DNA of 6,662 bases from Spirochaetota bacterium (lineage in GTDB: Bacteria; Spirochaetota; Spirochaetia; Treponematales; Breznakiellaceae): the NCBI GenBank assembly GCA_023406985.1, contig JAEXTK010000148.1:1-6662 (forward strand), given 5' to 3'. Made by a program: the position numbers and the translations under genes. Position 1 is the stretch's first letter. Each line of letters opens with the position of its first letter. The notes beneath the pieces were generated by a model that saw nothing but the letters and a program-made list of their open reading frames with translations, had not been told where the DNA came from and did not search any database. This document shows positions 5,098-6,662 of the stretch, piece after piece.

Positions 5098-6566
5098 TCT
5101 GCGCTCCTTGTGCGTTCCTCGAGCCGCGCCAAGACTGCCCGTCCGAGGCGCCAATTGTCGCCGGCTCCCATGGTGATGAAGAGGTCGCCGGGCCGCAGCT
5201 CGGCGGCGAGCGGCTCCGCGGCGTCCAGGGGCTCCTCGAAATAGCGGACCGACGACCGCAGCGCGGCGGCCTTATCGAACAGGGTCCTTCCGTTCACGCC
5301 GCCCTCGTAGGTTTCCCGCGCCGAGGCGTAGATCTTGTGGAGGACGACCTCGTCGGCGGCGCCGAACGAGGCGGCGAATTCGTCCAAGAGCGCCGCGGTC
5401 CGCGTATAGGTGTGCGACATGAAACTCACGACGAGCCGGCGGCGCGGATAGAAGGCCTTGAGGCCCTCCAAGGTGGTCCGGATGGCCGTCGGATGGTGCG
5501 CGTAATCGTCCATGACGAGGATGCCGCCCGCTTCGCCCACGATCTCGGACCGCCTCCGCGAACCGCGGAAGTCCTCGAGCGCGTGCCGCACCGCATCCCG
5601 CGTATCGTCGGTCAGGACATCCTGCAGGGCGGAAGCGCCCCGCTCGGTCCTGAGGATGGAGGAAACGAGGGCGAGGGCCGCGACCGCGTCCATGGCGACG
5701 TGGCGGCCCGGCACGCGGACGCGGAGGTCTCCGCGGAGCCCGGCCACGGCCACGACGGTCCGCTCCTCCGCGAGCTCGATCGATTCGATGCGGAAGGCGC
5801 CCGACGCCGAACGCCCGTAGGGGGTCAAGACGAGGTCGTCCCGCGAGCGGACCATGGCCGCGACTTCGGAGGCGCCCGGATCGTCCGCGCAATAGATGAG
5901 TTCGCCGCCGCGCGGCAAACCGAGCGCGTACTCCACGAAGGCCTCGCGGATCGATTCGTAGGTGGGATAGTAATCCTGGTGGTCGCTCTCCACGCTCGTC
6001 AGCACGATCCTGCGCGGCTTGAACGCGAGGAAATGCCGCCGGTACTCGCAGGTTTCGGCGACGAAGTACTTGTCCCCGAGGGAGAGCGTGGACCGGCCGC
6101 CGAAATCCCCGACGGCGCTCCCCGCGAGTATCTGCGCGGGGAGCCGCGCGGCGCGGAGCAGGGTCCCCGCGATCGCGGTGGTCGTGGTCTTGCCGTGGAC
6201 GCCCGCGATCCCCGAACTATCGAAACGGCCCGAGAAGGACCCGAGGGCCTCGGTGTATTTGAGGATCGGCAGGCCGCGCCGCTTCGCCTCGATCAGCTCC
6301 GGGTTCGTCTCGACCGCGTAGGCCGCGGAATGGATGACGTACTCGGCGTCGGGCGGCAGGTTCCGGCCGTCGAAGCCGGCGGCGTACGGCAGCCCCATCT
6401 CCCGCAGTATCGCGTCGGTGTAGAAGACCTCCGCGGTGTCGGAGCCGGTGATGCGCGATCCCGCGCGATGGAGGAGTTCGGCGAGGGCGCACATCCCCGT
6501 ACCCTTGATGCCGACGAGGTGTATGCGGGCCCCCGCGAGGACGGGGGGCAGCTCGGGATTGGACAT
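5094..6566 (-). CDS. murC: UDP-N-acetylmuramate--L-alanine ligase
   Basis: This 490-residue cytoplasmic ligase adds L-Ala to UDP-MurNAc with ATP, the first peptide step of peptidoglycan synthesis. The N-terminal Rossmann motif is GIKGTGM (19-25). The ATP loop is GVHGKTTTT (122-130). The central block ETCEYRRHF (171-179) with SVESDHQDYYPTY (191-203) is a MurC/Mur-ligase landmark in a non-proteobacterial form. The C-terminal domain has DDYAHHPTAI (353-362), SHTYTRT (384-390) and GAGDNWRLG (467-475). Length and motif order are those of a complete enzyme. The usual HNVxNALAA segment is altered to HVAMDAVAA (289-297). The ATG at 6566 has no clear Shine-Dalgarno; AAAGGA lies too far upstream at 6590-6595. 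The gene overlaps yicC by ATGA and leads the visible operon. Its own upstream neighbour lies outside the window. Confidence 0.96.
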   Translation of the reverse strand: MSNPELPPVLAGARIHLVGIKGTGMCALAELLHRAGSRITGSDTAEVFYTDAILREMGLPYAAGFDGRNLPPDAEYVIHSAAYAVETNPELIEAKRRGLPILKYTEALGSFSGRFDSSGIAGVHGKTTTTAIAGTLLRAARLPAQILAGSAVGDFGGRSTLSLGDKYFVAETCEYRRHFLAFKPRRIVLTSVESDHQDYYPTYESIREAFVEYALGLPRGGELIYCADDPGASEVAAMVRSRDDLVLTPYGRSASGAFRIESIELAEERTVVAVAGLRGDLRVRVPGRHVAMDAVAALALVSSILRTERGASALQDVLTDDTRDAVRHALEDFRGSRRRSEIVGEAGGILVMDDYAHHPTAIRTTLEGLKAFYPRRRLVVSFMSHTYTRTAALLDEFAASFGAADEVVLHKIYASARETYEGGVNGRTLFDKAAALRSSVRYFEEPLDAAEPLAAELRPGDLFITMGAGDNWRLGRAVLARLEERTRSAE

Positions 6567-6662
6567 GTACCGATGGTAGCCGAAGGCGGTCCTTTTGGCA
6601 ACGGAGGAGAGCCGCCGCGGGGGCGGGGGGGCCCCGCCGCGGGGGGGGGGGCGGGGCGCCCC
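6567..6662. other. murC upstream region ending in a G/C-only low-complexity tail
   Basis: The first part (6567-6610) is ordinary sequence upstream of murC, with no promoter or good ribosome-binding site that I can identify. From 6611 to the end all 52 bases are G or C, including a run of 11 G at 6641-6651. This looks like a sequencing or assembly artefact at a contig end rather than natural sequence, though G-rich genomic DNA cannot be excluded. Nothing should be inferred from it about murC regulation. Confidence 0.6.

Noticed and set aside
4249..5244. Plus-strand open frame of 331 codons opposite yicC and the murC end
   Set aside because: It is antisense to strongly conserved proteins and shows no domain signature.

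Overview
The window is GC-rich and every recognisable gene lies on the minus strand. It reads as one small contig, probably from a metagenome: it begins inside a repeat and ends in a 52-base stretch of only G and C. The best guess at origin is a high-GC spirochaete, near the Treponema/Spirochaeta group. The grounds are a MurC with ETCEYRRHF and SVESDHQDYYPTY blocks, a cytidylate-kinase-like protein whose P-loop reads GKSGCGNTT, a chemoreceptor with a 7TM-DISM-type membrane region, and a MutY relative without the iron-sulfur cluster. I also recall murC and mutY lying close together in Treponema pallidum, but could not check it. The assignment is an inference.

Layout, read in the direction of transcription (right to left). 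murC (6566-5094) makes UDP-MurNAc-L-alanine. It overlaps yicC (5097-4231), a YicC/YloC-family RNase, by ATGA. yicC overlaps a cytidylate-kinase-like P-loop gene (4234-3695) by ATGA. A good sigma70-type promoter (3693-3666) lies between that gene and a 746-residue chemoreceptor (3649-1409). The receptor is coupled to the mutY-like gene (1412-585) through a GTGA overlap. A second sigma70-type promoter, whose -35 box covers the mutY stop codon, drives a tRNA-Gly(UCC) gene (380-309), which ends at a strong intrinsic terminator (298-273).

The left 600 bases are the unusual part. Upstream of the tRNA, its leader carries two tandem units of about 84 bp. Each contains an exact copy of the tRNA 5' end and a segment complementary to it. 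Downstream, the tRNA 3' end plus terminator is duplicated 239 bp away, and both copies are followed by an antisense copy of the tRNA 3' end. Four strong hairpins fill the stretch between the two copies. Both ends of the tRNA are therefore duplicated outwards and both have flanking complements.

The proteins cover cell-wall synthesis, RNA turnover, nucleotide metabolism, signalling and DNA repair. They share tight gene junctions rather than one pathway. I see no phage, transposase, CRISPR or defence gene.
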